Part shown: one piece after another, positions 46,025 to 58,929 of the stretch
Position numbering within the stretch: position 1 is the first letter of the stretch
How the letters are laid out: the number at the start of each line of letters is the position of its first letter
Source of the DNA: Bog-473 sp963807775
GTDB taxonomy: Bacteria > Actinomycetota > Acidimicrobiia > Acidimicrobiales > RAAP-2
NCBI GenBank assembly: GCA_963807775.1
Contig: CAWECY010000013.1
Location: forward strand, 62,001-126,000
Direction: 5' to 3'
Length of the DNA: 64,000 nucleotides
Notes under the pieces: generated by a model
What the model was told of the DNA's origin: nothing
The model's input: the letters and a program-made list of their open reading frames with translations, nothing else
Database searches by the model: none
Position numbers and translations under genes: made by a program

Positions 46025-46565
46025 CCTGAAGAACGGCATGAGCCTGGACCTCCCCGAGGGCCTGTTCAACGTCGTCGAGTTCCAGCACGTCAAGCCGGGC
46101 AAGGGCGGTGCCTTCGTGCGCACCAAGCTCAAGAACGTCCGCAGCGGCGCCGTGATAGAGCGCACCTACCGGGCGGACGAGAAGCTGGAGCAGGCCATCA
46201 TCGACAAGCGGGACATGCAGTTCCTCTACCGTGACGGCGCCGACTTCGTCTTCATGGACACCACGACCTACGAGCAGATGAACGCCTCGCCCGACTCCCT
46301 GGGCGACGCGCCCAACTACCTGAAAGAGGGCGACGAGGCGAACCTGCAGATGTACAACGGCGAGATCGTCGGGGTCGACCTGCCGGCGGCCGTCGAGCTC
46401 ACCGTGACCGAGACCGAGCCCGGCATGCAGGGCGACCGCGTCTCGGGGGCGCGCAAGCCGGCCACCGTGCAGACCGGCCATGTGGTCCAGGTGCCCCTCT
46501 TCGTGAACATCGGGGACGTGATCAAGGTCGACACCCGCTCCGGCGAGTACCTGACCCGGGCCTGA
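46005..46565 (+). CDS. efp: Translation elongation factor P
   Basis: 186 residues and three OB-like domains. EF-P rescues ribosomes stalled on polyproline. The tip of domain I is HVKPGKGGAF with K33 at the position modified in other bacteria. No modification genes are in the window, so K33 may work unmodified, as reported for some Actinobacteria. TTTYEQMN and GDVIKVDTRSGEYLTRA are typical. The ATG lies inside the 3' end of the M24 peptidase gene. Confidence 0.96.
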   Translation: MAVSTNDLKNGMSLDLPEGLFNVVEFQHVKPGKGGAFVRTKLKNVRSGAVIERTYRADEKLEQAIIDKRDMQFLYRDGADFVFMDTTTYEQMNASPDSLGDAPNYLKEGDEANLQMYNGEIVGVDLPAAVELTVTETEPGMQGDRVSGARKPATVQTGHVVQVPLFVNIGDVIKVDTRSGEYLTRA

Positions 46566-46626
46566 CGGCCCGGCGGCCACGACCACCGGCGCCGCCTCCC
46601 GGCCGAGGCCAGGACCAGGACCAGCC

Positions 46627-47028
46627 ATGACGGACGCCGCCCCCCGCCACCAGCAGCGCGAGCGCGCGCTCTTGCTCCTTTACGAGGCCGAGCTCAAGGG
46701 CGCGGGCCCGCTCGAAGTCGTCGAGGCGCTGCCGGTACCTCCCGACCCGTACGTGCGCACCCTCGTCGAGGGCGCGGTCGCCACCCGCGAGGAGGCCGAC
46801 CGTCGCATCGCGGCCGCCTCGGTCGGTTGGCCGCTCGAGCGCATGGCGGTCATCGACCGCATCGTGTTGCGCCTGGCCCTGGCCGAGTTGCTCGATCCGT
46901 CGGGCCCACCGGTGGCCGTCGTGATCGACGAGGCGGTCGAGCTGGTCAAGGAGTACTCGACCGACGAGTCGGGTGGGTTCGTCAACGGCATCCTCGCCAC
47001 CATCGCCGGCGACATCGGGCCGCGCTAG
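46627..47028 (+). CDS. nusB: Transcription antitermination factor NusB
   Basis: 133 residues, all helical. NusB binds boxA RNA with S10 in rRNA antitermination. The N-terminus RHQQRERALLLLYEAELKG, the middle ASVGWPLERMAVIDRIVLRLALAEL, and the end VVIDEAVELVKEYSTDESGG with FVNGILATIA are characteristic. Upstream, the leader has ACCAGGACCAGGACCAG repeats and only a weak ribosome site. It is followed by the PyrR leader. Confidence 0.94.
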   Translation: MTDAAPRHQQRERALLLLYEAELKGAGPLEVVEALPVPPDPYVRTLVEGAVATREEADRRIAAASVGWPLERMAVIDRIVLRLALAELLDPSGPPVAVVIDEAVELVKEYSTDESGGFVNGILATIAGDIGPR

Positions 47029-47041
47029 AGTATTGCTCTGA

Positions 47042-47072
47042 CCGTGAAGTGAGTCCCGTGAGGCTCACACGG
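47042..47072 (+). promoter_or_regulatory. PyrR-binding RNA hairpin in front of pyrR
   Basis: The loop AGTCCCGTGAGGCT (47052-47065) fits the PyrR binding-loop consensus ARUCCNGNGAGGYU. It is flanked by GTGAG and CTCAC and, after a small bulge, by CCGT and ACGG, which give an extended stem. The hairpin ends three bases before the GGAGGAG site of pyrR (start 47084). With UMP bound, PyrR should bind it and block ribosome access, as described for Mycobacterium. No attenuator terminator is visible, so translational control is more likely than attenuation. Confidence 0.88.
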
Positions 47073-47083
47073 CAGGAGGAGTA

Positions 47084-47653
47084 GTGGCCGAACGCGAGCG
47101 CAGTCACACGCGACCCCTCGGGGGTGTGTTCGTGGCCCACTCCCAAGTCCTCACCTCGGCCGACGTCCAGCGCGCCCTGACGCGCATGTCGCACGAGGTC
47201 GTCGAACGCAACGGCGGTGTCCACGACGTCGTGCTGGTGGGCCTGCAGACCGGGGGTGTGCCCCTGGCCATCAAGATGTCCGAGATCCTCAACGAGATCG
47301 AGGACGTCAAGATCGACACGGGCAGCCTGGACGTGGCCTTCTACCGCGACGACATCGGGCTGCGGCCCGTCCTGCCCGAGGCGGTCACCGACATCCCGGT
47401 CGACCTGGCCGGGCGGGTCGTGGTGCTGGTCGACGACGTCCTCTTCACCGGGCGCACCATCCGGGCCGCCCTCAACGCGCTGAGCGACTTCGGGCGGGCG
47501 CGGGCGATCCAGCTGGCCGTGATGGTCGACCGCGGGCACCGTGAGCTCCCGATCCGCCCCGACTACGTGGGCAAGAACCTGCCGACGTGGCGCGAGGAGA
47601 TGGTCGACGTGGGCGAGGACGGCGTGTGGATCGGCAGCTTGGAGGACAAGTGA
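47084..47653 (+). CDS. pyrR: Pyrimidine operon regulator PyrR
   Basis: 189 residues from GTG 47084, with GGAGGAG upstream. PyrR binds pyr mRNA in a UMP-dependent way and has weak uracil phosphoribosyltransferase activity. The PRPP-binding motif is VVVLVDDVLFTGRTIRAAL. VLVGLQTGGVPLAIKM and the C-terminal LPIRPDYVGKNLPTWREE match the family. It heads the pyr operon and should repress itself and the coupled genes. The stop overlaps pyrB (GTGA). Confidence 0.96.
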   Translation: MAERERSHTRPLGGVFVAHSQVLTSADVQRALTRMSHEVVERNGGVHDVVLVGLQTGGVPLAIKMSEILNEIEDVKIDTGSLDVAFYRDDIGLRPVLPEAVTDIPVDLAGRVVVLVDDVLFTGRTIRAALNALSDFGRARAIQLAVMVDRGHRELPIRPDYVGKNLPTWREEMVDVGEDGVWIGSLEDK

Positions 47654-48642
47654 CGACCAGCCAGCACCTGCTGTCGGTGGCCGACCTGGGGACCGAGGGG
47701 ATCGCCGAGGTCCTGCGCGTGGCCGAGGCCTTCGCCGAGGTGGAGCGGCGCTCGGTGCCCAAGGTGCCCACCCTGCGGGGCAAGGTCGTGGCCACCTTGT
47801 TCTTCGAGGAGTCGACCCGCACCCGGCTCTCGTTCGAAACGGCGGCCAAGCGGCTCTCGGCCGACGTCCTCTCGCTGGCCGTGGCCAGCTCGTCGGTGAA
47901 GAAGGGTGAGAGCCTGCGCGACACGGTGGAGACGGTCGAGGCCATGGGCATCGACGCCGTCATCATCCGCCACGCCTCCTCCGGCGCGCCCCACCAGGTG
48001 GCGCGGTGGGTGGAGCGGGCGCGGGTCATCAACGCCGGCGACGGCTGGCACGAGCACCCGACGCAGGCGTTGCTCGACTGCTTCACGGTGCGCCAGGTGC
48101 TGGCCGAGCGCAAGGGCGCGGCGCCCGAGGAGCTCGGCATCGATTGCTTCGAAGGCCTGCGCGTGCTGATCGTGGGCGACGTCCGCCACAGTCGGGTGGC
48201 GCGCTCGGAGGTGCTGGCGTACACGGCGCTGGGCGCCCAGGTCACGCTGGTCGCGCCGGGCAGCCTGCTGCCGCCCTCGCTCGAGGGCTGGCCGGTCGAG
48301 GTGGCGGCCGACTTCGACCAGGCGTTGGGCGATGCCGACGTCGTCTCCTTGCTGCGCCTGCAGGCGGAGCGGGGGAGCGGGACCTACGTGCCTAGCCTGC
48401 GCGAGTACACGGCGCGCTGGGGGCTCACGGCGCGCCGGGTGGCGCGGCTGGCCGAACACGCCATCGTGACCCATCCCGGCCCCATGGTGCGCGGCGTCGA
48501 GATCGCGTCGGACGTGGCCGACCTGCCCCGCACCGTCGTCACGCAGCAGGTCAGCAACGGAGTGGCCGTGCGCATGGCCATCCTCTTCCTCCTCCTGGGC
48601 GGAGAGCTGCCGGGCGCGGTGGAGGTACCGGCCGTTGCCTGA
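47650..48642 (+). CDS. pyrB: Aspartate carbamoyltransferase catalytic subunit
   Basis: 330 residues from GTG 47650. It joins carbamoyl phosphate and aspartate. The carbamoyl phosphate site is FFEESTRTRLSFETAAKRL, with HASSGAPHQVARW, NAGDGWHEHPTQALLDCFT and VGDVRHSRVARSEV following. The tail has HPGPMVRGVEIASDVAD. No regulatory subunit gene (pyrI) is near. It overlaps pyrR and pyrC, and carbamoyl phosphate comes from carA/carB in the same operon. Confidence 0.96.
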   Translation: MTTSQHLLSVADLGTEGIAEVLRVAEAFAEVERRSVPKVPTLRGKVVATLFFEESTRTRLSFETAAKRLSADVLSLAVASSSVKKGESLRDTVETVEAMGIDAVIIRHASSGAPHQVARWVERARVINAGDGWHEHPTQALLDCFTVRQVLAERKGAAPEELGIDCFEGLRVLIVGDVRHSRVARSEVLAYTALGAQVTLVAPGSLLPPSLEGWPVEVAADFDQALGDADVVSLLRLQAERGSGTYVPSLREYTARWGLTARRVARLAEHAIVTHPGPMVRGVEIASDVADLPRTVVTQQVSNGVAVRMAILFLLLGGELPGAVEVPAVA

Positions 48643-49958
48643 GGCCACGCTCGTCATCAGGGGCGGCACGGTCGTCGGGCCCGACGGCCTGGCTCGGCGC
48701 GACGTCGCCGTCGGCCGCGGCCGCGTGCTGGCGCTGGCCGAGTCGGTCGATCCGCCTTCGGGCGCCACCGTCCTGGACGCGTCGGGCTGCCTGGTCGGCC
48801 CGGGGCTGGTCGACCTGCACACCCACCTGCGCCAGCCCGGACGGGAGGAGGCCGAGACGGTGGAGTCGGGCGCCCGCGCCGGCGCCCTCGGGGGCTACAC
48901 AGCGGTGCTCGCCATGCCCAACACGGAGCCGCCCATCGACTCGGCCGGGGTCGCACGCGAAGTGCTGGCCCTGGGGAAGGGGTGCCTGGCCGAGGTGGCG
49001 GTGGCCGGTGCCATCACCGTCGGCCGGGCCGGTTCCGCCCTGGCCCCCATGGGCGAGCTGGCCGACCTCGGCGTGACCCTGTTCACCGACGACGGCGCCG
49101 GGGTGCAGGACGGCGCGCTCATGCGGCGGGCCCTCGACTACGCCAAGGGGCTCGGCGTCACGCTGGCCCAGCACTGCGAGGACGCCTCCCTGGCGGGCGG
49201 CGGCTCCATGCACGAGGGCTGCTGGTCGAGCCGGCTGGGCATCCCCGGCGTGCCGGCGGCGGCCGAGGAGGCCATGGTGGCGCGCGACGTGGCGCTGTGC
49301 CGGCTCACCGGGGCCCCGGTGCACTTCCTCCACCTCTCGACCGCGGGGTCGGTCGACCTGGTGCGGCGGGCCAAGGCGGAGGGCCTGCCCGTGACGGCGG
49401 AGGCGGCGCCGCACCACATGCTGCTCACCCACGACCTGTGCGCCGGCTACGACCCGGTCTTCAAGGTGAACCCGCCGCTGCGCACCGACGAGGACGTGGC
49501 GGCGGTGGTGGCCGGCCTGTGCGACGGCACGATCGACGCCGTCGCCACCGATCATGCGCCCCACCCCCCCGAAGCCAAGGACCTCCCGTTCGACCAGGCG
49601 CCGCCCGGGATGCTCGGGCTGCAGACGGCGCTGCCGATCGCCTGGGAGGTGCTGTCATCCCACCTGGGGCCTGAGCGAATCTTCGCGCTCGGTGAGCACC
49701 CAGCCGGCCGCCATCGCCCGCCTGAGGGCGACGGATCCGCGCCCGGCCGGGCACAGCGCGCACGGGGGACCGGTGGAGGCGGGAGCGGCGGCCAACCTGT
49801 GCGTGTTCGACCCCGCCGCCACGACGGTGGTGGACCCGGGCCGGCTGGCCAGCCGGAGCCGCAACACGCCGTACGCCGGACGCTCGTTCGCCGGCGCGGT
49901 GCGCCACACGGTGTTGCGCGGCGAGCCGGTCGTCATCGACGGTACGGCACAGCGGTGA
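48635..49958 (+). CDS. pyrC: Dihydroorotase (one apparent frameshift)
   Basis: About 440 residues after repair, starting at TTG 48635 with GGAGG upstream. PyrC closes carbamoyl aspartate to dihydroorotate. Metal site: GLVDLHTHLRQPGREEAETV; FTDDGAGVQD; TLAQHCEDASL; HFLHLSTAGSVDLV; and DAVATDHAPHPPEAK. One extra G near 49692 (GCGCTCGGTGAGC) shifts the frame; the +1 frame continues with STQPAAIARL and NTPYAGRSFAGAV to the natural stop. Without repair the frame runs on into carA, which would falsely suggest a PyrC-CarA-CarB polyprotein. Confidence 0.94.
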
Positions 49959-51112
49959 GCGGTCCTCGGCAGCGCAACGGGGACAGGGCTGCCGCCCTGT
50001 TGGTCACGGCCGACGGTGCCGTGTTCCGCGGCGAGGCGGCCGGGGCTCCGGTACCCGTGGCCACCGGGGAGCTCGTGTTCAACACCGCCATGAGCGGCTA
50101 CCAAGAGGTGATCACCGACCCCTCCTACGCCGGCCAGGTCATCGCCTTCACCAGCACGCACATCGGCAACTACGGCACCAACGCGGCCGACGACGAGGCG
50201 GCCGTGCCGCAGTGCCGGGGCATCGTGGTGTGCGACCTGGCCGACGAACCCTCCAACTGGCGCGCCACCGAGGCGCTCGAGCCGTTCCTGCGCCGGCACG
50301 GCGTGCCCGCGCTGACCGGGGTGGACACGCGCCGGCTGGCCCGGCACGTGCGCACGGCGGGTGCCGTGCCCTGTGCCTTCGGCACCGCGCCCGAGCGCGA
50401 GCTGGCGGCAGCCGCGGCGTCGGCGCCCGGCACCGACGGCCTGGACCTGGTGTCGGGGGTCACGGCGGGCCAGGTGCGGGTGCACCCGGCCCGGAACGAC
50501 GCCGGTGGCGCGTTGCGCATCGTGGCCTACGACTTCGGGGTCAAGGCCACCATGGTCGACCTGTTGACCACGCTGGGCCCGGTGACGGTGGTGCCCGCCG
50601 GCACGACCGCCGACGAGACGTTGGCGCTCGAGCCCGACGGCGTCTTCCTCTCGAACGGCCCGGGCGACCCGGCGGCGCTGCCCGGACCGACGGCGGCCGT
50701 GGCCGACCTGGTGGGGAAGGTCCCGGTGTTCGGTATCTGCCTCGGCCACCAAATCCTGGCCACCGCGCTCGGCGGATCGACTTACAAGCTCCCGTTCGGC
50801 CACCACGGCGCCAACCACCCGGTGCAGCGGCTCGAGACAGGCGTGGTGGAGATCACCAGCCAGAACCACAACTACGCGGTGGCGGCCGGCTCCATTCCCG
50901 ACGCCGAGACGACGCACGTCAACCTCAACGACGGGGTCATCGAGGGCTTCCGCTCGCTCGTCGCACCGGCCTTCTCGGTGCAGTACCACCCCGAGGCCGC
51001 CCCCGGCCCGCACGACGCCCGGTATCTCTTCGGCGCCTTCCGCGACCTGATGCTCGCCCATCCCACCCCCACCGCGCGCGCCGGGCGCGCTGAGCGGGCG
51101 GAGGGAGAGCGC
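49955..51112 (+). CDS. carA: Carbamoyl phosphate synthase, glutaminase subunit (CarA), in one frame with CarB
   Basis: 386 residues from GTG 49955 (overlaps the pyrC stop). The small subunit N-domain has ATGELVFNTAMSGYQEVITD and GGTP-like folds. The class I amidotransferase domain has the nucleophile cysteine in VFGICLGHQILATALGG, and the catalytic His/Glu in VQYHPEAAPGPHD. It supplies ammonia from glutamine to CarB. There is no stop codon before carB; the frame passes through a ~20-residue A/R/E-rich stretch into CarB. A TGA in another frame at 51091 would need a two-base insertion or one-base loss, unlike the +1 shifts elsewhere. Confidence 0.93.
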
Positions 51113-54414
<3,302 letters not shown>

Positions 54415-54418
<4 letters not shown>

Positions 54419-55476
54419 GTGCGACCGTCCAGGGTGGCAGCGGACTGGCGACGCGGGTCGGTGCCCTCGAGCTGGCCAACCCGATCATGACGGCCTCGGG
54501 CACGTCCGGCCACGGCACCGAGCTGGCCGAGTACGGCGCCCTGGCCGAGCTGGGCGCGGTCGTCGTCAAGTCACTGGCGGTGGACCCGTGGCCCGGCAAT
54601 CCCGCGCCGCGGGTGCACGAGGTCGGAGCCAACATGCTGAACAGCGTCGGGCTGCAGGGCCCCGGCCTGGCCGACTGGTCGCGCGACGACCTGCCGGCGC
54701 TGGCCGCGTCGGGGGCCCGGGTGGTGGTCAGCATCTGGGGGCGCACGGTCGAGGACTACGCCCGGGCGGCGGAGCGCGTGACGGCGGCAGCGTCGTCGGG
54801 GCCCGGGGCGTGCATCGTGGCGCTGGAGGTCAACGTCAGCTGCCCCAACGTGGAGGACCGGTCGCGGATGTTCGCCCACTCGGCCGATGCGACGGCGCGG
54901 GTGATGGCGGCCACCGAGTGCGGGCTGCCGCGCTGGGCCAAGCTGAGCCCGAACGTGCCCGACCTGGTCGAGATCGCGGCCGGGGCGCTGGAGGCGGGCG
55001 CGCACGGGCTGACCCTGGTCAACACCCTGCTCGGCCTGGCCCTGGACACCGAGACGGGCCGGCCCCGCCTGGGGGCGGGCGGCGGGGGGCTCTCGGGTGC
55101 CGCCGTGCACCCCGTGGCGGTGCGCGCCGTGTGGGAATGCCGGGCCGCCTTCCCCGACGTCGCCATCGTCGGCGTCGGAGGCGTGGCCCGCGGGGTCGAC
55201 GCCGTGGAGCTCCTCCAGGCCGGGGCGGACGCCGTGCAGGTGGGAACGGCGACGTTCCGCGACCCGCGGGCGCCCTGGAAGGTGCTGCGCCAGCTGGCGC
55301 GCTGGTGCCGCGCCCACGGGACCTCGGTGGAGGAGATACGCGCCGGCGCTCGCCGGCGGGTCGACAGTGACGGAGGGGACGTGGCGGTGGCGGACGCGGG
55401 TGATGAGGATGGGGACGACAATGCGGGGGCACCCGGCGCACGCGATGCACGCGCCCGCCCCGGGAAGGAGGACGTG
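54415..55476 (+). CDS. pyrD: Dihydroorotate dehydrogenase, class 1B-like (PyrD), in one frame with PyrF
   Basis: About 310 residues of enzyme plus a ~45-residue acidic linker. PyrD oxidises dihydroorotate to orotate with FMN. The start LATRVGALELANPIMTASG is class 1; the active-site loop is EVNVSCPNVEDRSRMF with the catalytic cysteine; WAKLSPNVPDLVEIA, GLSGAAVHPVAVRAVWE and VGVGGVARGVDAVELLQAG complete the FMN barrel. Cys as catalytic base and no N-terminal membrane helix suggest class 1B, but no pyrK is adjacent. The frame continues without stop into pyrF. In the +1 frame a TGA at 55475 overlaps the pyrF ATG (TGATG). Confidence 0.92.
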
Positions 55477-56316
55477 ATGGCCGACAGCTTCGGTGAGCGT
55501 GTGGAGGCCGCTGCGCGCGCGCTCGGACCGCTGTGCGCGGGGATCGACCCGTCGGCGGCGCTGCTCGGGAAGTGGGGCTTGAGCGACGACGCCGACGGGC
55601 TGCGCGCCTTCTGTCGGACCTGCGTCGAGGGGTTCGCCGGCGCGGTGGCGGTGATCAAGCCGCAGGTGGCATTCTTCGAGCGCCACGGCGCCGCCGGTAT
55701 GGCCGAGCTCGAGCGCTTGATCGCCGACGCCGGCGCGGCCGGTCTCATCGTGATCGCCGACGCCAAGCGCGGCGACATCGACTCCACCGCGGAGGCTTAC
55801 GCCGACGCGTGGCTCGGCGCCGGGAGCCGCCTCGCCGCCGACGCCGTGACGGCGCACGCGTATCTCGGACTCGGAGCGCTCGCTCCACTTGTCCGCGTGG
55901 CGGCGGCGAACGGCCGTGGCGTGCTCGTGGTGACCCGGAGTTCGAATCCCGAGGGTCGCTCCTTGCAACTCGCTACGACGGCGGGAGGGCCGTCGGTGGA
56001 GGACATGTTGCTGGGCGAAGTGGCCGCACTGAACGCGTCCGAAGAGGTGCCAGCCGGGACGGTCGGCACCGTGATCGGAGCCACGCTGCCGCCGTCGGAC
56101 TTCCCATTGTCCCAGCTCGGAGGCGTAATTCTGGCTCCCGGCCTGGGCGCCCAAGGAGCAGGTCCGGCCGAGGTGGCGGGGCGCTTCGCCGGGTGCCGCC
56201 GTGGCAGCCTCCTGCCCAGCAGCTCGCGCGGGTTGCTCAACTTTGGGCCCGAACCGGCCGACCTGCGCCGGGAGGCGCTGTCCCTCTCGCGCGAATTGGC
56301 CGCCGCTCTGGGCTGA
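55477..56316 (+). CDS. pyrF: Orotidine 5'-phosphate decarboxylase
   Basis: 279 residues from ATG 55477, with GGAAGGAGG upstream. This is the longer actinobacterial PyrF. The catalytic Asp-Lys tetrad is in IVIADAKRGDIDSTAEAYAD. CAGIDPSAALLGKWGL and VVTRSSNPEGRSLQ fit the mycobacterial-type family, and LAPGLGAQGAGPAEVAGRF binds phosphate. It makes UMP, which feeds back on PyrR. The frame upstream is open into pyrD, so a PyrD-PyrF fusion is possible; the strong ribosome site argues for separate initiation as well. Confidence 0.95.
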   Translation: MADSFGERVEAAARALGPLCAGIDPSAALLGKWGLSDDADGLRAFCRTCVEGFAGAVAVIKPQVAFFERHGAAGMAELERLIADAGAAGLIVIADAKRGDIDSTAEAYADAWLGAGSRLAADAVTAHAYLGLGALAPLVRVAAANGRGVLVVTRSSNPEGRSLQLATTAGGPSVEDMLLGEVAALNASEEVPAGTVGTVIGATLPPSDFPLSQLGGVILAPGLGAQGAGPAEVAGRFAGCRRGSLLPSSSRGLLNFGPEPADLRREALSLSRELAAALG

Positions 56317-56354
56317 CATCGGGGGAATCATGTGAACGGCCCTGGCAGAGGCGC

Positions 56355-56367
56355 TATGGTCTCGCCC
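56355..56367 (+). promoter_or_regulatory. Candidate -10 box for leaderless mihF
   Basis: TATGGT at 56355-56360 ends seven bases before ATG 56368. No Shine-Dalgarno sequence is visible. This suggests a separate promoter for the mihF-gmk-rpoZ-coaBC-metK part of the block. Confidence 0.4.
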
Positions 56368-56694
56368 ATGCCGCAACCTCCCGCACTCACACCCGAGCAG
56401 CGCGCCGCTGCACTCGAAAAGGCTGCCAAGGTTCGCCGTGAGCGGGCCGAGGTGAAGGACAAGCTGAAGATGGGCTCCCTTTCGCTGGCGGACCTCCTCA
56501 CTCAGGCAGACTCGAACGAGACCGTTGGGAAGATGAAGGTGGTCTCAGTGTTGGAGTCGCTGCCGGGGCTCGGCAAGGTCAAGGCCCGCCGGCTCATGGA
56601 GACCGTCGGCATCAGCGACAGCCGGCGGCTTCAGGGTCTGGGGGCCAAGCAGCGCGAGTCGTTGCTCAAAGAGACTCGCGCGCTGATCCACTGA
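56368..56694 (+). CDS. mihF: Actinobacterial integration host factor (mIHF)
   Basis: 108 residues. It matches mycobacterial mIHF: PALTPEQRAAALEKAAKVRR, ERAEVKDKLKMGSLSLADLL, SNETVGKMKVVSVLESLPGL and GKVKARRLMETVGISDSRRL with the helix-two-turn-helix DNA-binding part. mIHF is a nucleoid-associated protein needed for chromosome compaction and phage L5 integration in mycobacteria; it is unrelated to enteric IHF. Start ATG 56368 is chosen by family and promoter spacing; ATG 56332 and 56356 are also in frame. The mihF-gmk-rpoZ order is conserved. Confidence 0.95.
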   Translation: MPQPPALTPEQRAAALEKAAKVRRERAEVKDKLKMGSLSLADLLTQADSNETVGKMKVVSVLESLPGLGKVKARRLMETVGISDSRRLQGLGAKQRESLLKETRALIH

Positions 56695-56699
56695 TTTTC

Positions 56700-57260
56700 G
56701 TGCTCATCGGCCCCGGCGGGGCCGGCAAGGGCACGATGGCCGCCGAGCTGGTGGCCAACGATCCGTCGCTGTGGTTGAGCCGGAGCTGGACCACGCGCCA
56801 ACCGCGGCCGGGTGAGCGCGAGCGCGGTGCCTATGTCTTCGTCGACCGGACCACCTTCGAGGCGGCGGCGTCGGCCGGAGGATTCTTCGAGTGGGCCCAC
56901 TTCCTCGACTACCTGATGGGCACCCCGATACCCGACCCGCCGCCGGGCACCGACGTGCTCCTCGAGATCGACGTGCAGGGGGCCGAGCAGGTCCTGGCCC
57001 AGCGGCCGGATGCCACGGTGATCATGTTGCTGCCGCCGTCACCCGAGGTGCAGGCGGCACGCCTGGCGGCCCGAGGCGACGACGAAGAGCACGTCCGCAC
57101 CCGGGTGGAGCTCGGGCGCACCGAGGTCGAACGGGGTGCCGACATCGCAGCTCACACGGTGGTCAACGACGACCTGCAACGGGCCCTAGGTGAACTGACC
57201 GCTATAATCGACCGGACCCGCTCGGCTGCCCGCTGCGCCACGAACCCGGAGGAATCCTGA
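56700..57260 (+). CDS. gmk: Guanylate kinase
   Basis: 186 residues as read from GTG 56700. It phosphorylates GMP. The P-loop is GPGGAGKGTMAAEL (usually GPSGAGKGT). The GMP-binding region SRSWTTRQPRPGERERGAYVF is somewhat altered, and DVLLEIDVQGAEQVLAQRP is typical. The first strand before the P-loop is very short from this GTG; an ATT at 56694 overlapping the mihF stop would add two residues (I-F), so the true start may be non-standard or affected by an indel. The stop overlaps rpoZ (TGATG). Confidence 0.9.
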   Translation: MLIGPGGAGKGTMAAELVANDPSLWLSRSWTTRQPRPGERERGAYVFVDRTTFEAAASAGGFFEWAHFLDYLMGTPIPDPPPGTDVLLEIDVQGAEQVLAQRPDATVIMLLPPSPEVQAARLAARGDDEEHVRTRVELGRTEVERGADIAAHTVVNDDLQRALGELTAIIDRTRSAARCATNPEES

Positions 57261-57646
57261 TGGCCCAAGGCCGCCACACGCTCATGGACCCACCCATCGA
57301 AGAGCTCTTGGACAAGGTGGACTCCAAGTTCACCCTGGTCGCGCTGGGTTCGGCCCGAGCCCGGCAGGTGAACTCGTACTACAACAGCCTCGGCGAGGGT
57401 CTGGGCAAGGTCGTCCCGCCCCAGGTGGCGTCCGTCTCGGGCAAGCCGGTGTCGATCGCCTTCGAGGAGATCGCGGCGGGCAAGGCCACCTACACCCGGG
57501 CGGACCCCGAGGAGGAGGAGGCCATGGCGGCGGCCCTCGCGGACGCGGTCGAGTCCGGGCTGTTGGCCGAGGCTGTCGAGGACGCGGAGGGCGCGGTGGT
57601 CATCGAGACGCTCGACACCACGGACGAGGACCCGAGCGCCAGCTAG
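57260..57646 (+). CDS. rpoZ: RNA polymerase omega subunit
   Basis: 128 residues. Omega assists folding and assembly of beta-prime. The conserved core is PPIEELLDKVDSKFTLVALG, SARARQVNSYYNSLGEGLG, then KPVSIAFEEIAAGKATYTR. The C-terminal ~45 residues are acidic and extend beyond the usual ~90-110 residues (DPEEEEAMAAALADAVESGL). Translation is coupled to gmk through TGATG. Confidence 0.95.
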   Translation: MAQGRHTLMDPPIEELLDKVDSKFTLVALGSARARQVNSYYNSLGEGLGKVVPPQVASVSGKPVSIAFEEIAAGKATYTRADPEEEEAMAAALADAVESGLLAEAVEDAEGAVVIETLDTTDEDPSAS

Positions 57647-57710
57647 CGCTGGCGGAGATGCACGGCGGACACCGCCGATGGCCGGAGGTCCCGAGAGCGA
57701 GGATCGAGCC

Positions 57711-58929
57711 GTGACGCAGCCACGCGTGGTGCTGGGTGTCACCGGCGGCATCGCCGCCTACAAAGCCGTCGAGGTGTGCCGCCGCCTGGTCGACGCCGGT
57801 GTGCACGTGACGCCGGTCCTGACCGAGGACGCCACGCGTTTCGTCGGCGCGGTGACCTTCTCGGCGCTGGCCTCCGAGCCGGTGCAGCAGTCGCTGTGGG
57901 ACGAGGCCTCGCCCATCCCGCACACCTCGCTCGGTCAGAGCGCCGATCTGGTCGTCGTGGTGCCGGCGACGGCGCACACCATCGCCCGTTACGCCGCCGG
58001 CCTTTCCGGGGACTTGCTGTCGGCCACGCTGTTGGCGACGCGGGCACCGGTCATCGTGTGCCCGGCCATGCACACCGAGATGTGGGAGCACGCGTCGGTG
58101 CGCGAGAACCTGGCCACCCTGGAACGCCGCGGCGTGGAGATCGTGGCGCCCGAGAGCGGCCGGTTGGCCGGCGGTGACTCGGGTGAGGGCCGGCTGGCCG
58201 ATCCGGCCGTCATCGTGGAACGGATCATGCGGCGGCTCGGTGCCGCCGGCCCGTCCGATCTGGAGGGCTGCGCGCGTCGTGGTGAGTGCCGGCGGCACGC
58301 GGGAGCCGCTCGACCCCGTCCGCTTCATCACGAACCGGTCGTCGGGTAAGCAGGGCCACGCCGTCGCCGCCGCCGCCGCCCGGCGCGGGGCGACCGTCAC
58401 CTTGGTGACGTCGTCGCCATTGACCCTCCCGCCCGACGTGGCGAGTGCCGTGACGCGGGTGGAGGTGGAGACCGCCGCCGAGATGGAGCAGCGCCATGGC
58501 CGCGGCCGCGGCGTCGGCCGACGTCGTCGTGATGGCGGCCGCCGTGGCCGACTTCCGGCCCAAGGTCACGGCCGACACCAAGCTCACGAAGGAGGACGGG
58601 ATCCCCGAGCTCGTGCTGGAGACCACCCCGGACATCCTGGCCGGCCTGGTGGAGCGGCGGACCGGGGACCAGGTCCTGGTCGGGTTCGCGGCCGAGACGC
58701 ACGATGCGCTCGATCGCGGCCGGCGCAAGTTGGTGCGCAAGGGGGTCGACCTTCTCGTCGTTAACGATGTGAGCGCACCGGGGGTGGGATTCGACCACGA
58801 CACCAATGCCGTGGCCATCCTCACCGCGTCCGGAGACACCACCGCCATCCCGCTGACCTCCAAGGATGCAGTGGCAAATGCCGTATTGGATAGTGTGATC
58901 AGCCACCTCGAACAGAAGCGGAGCAACCC

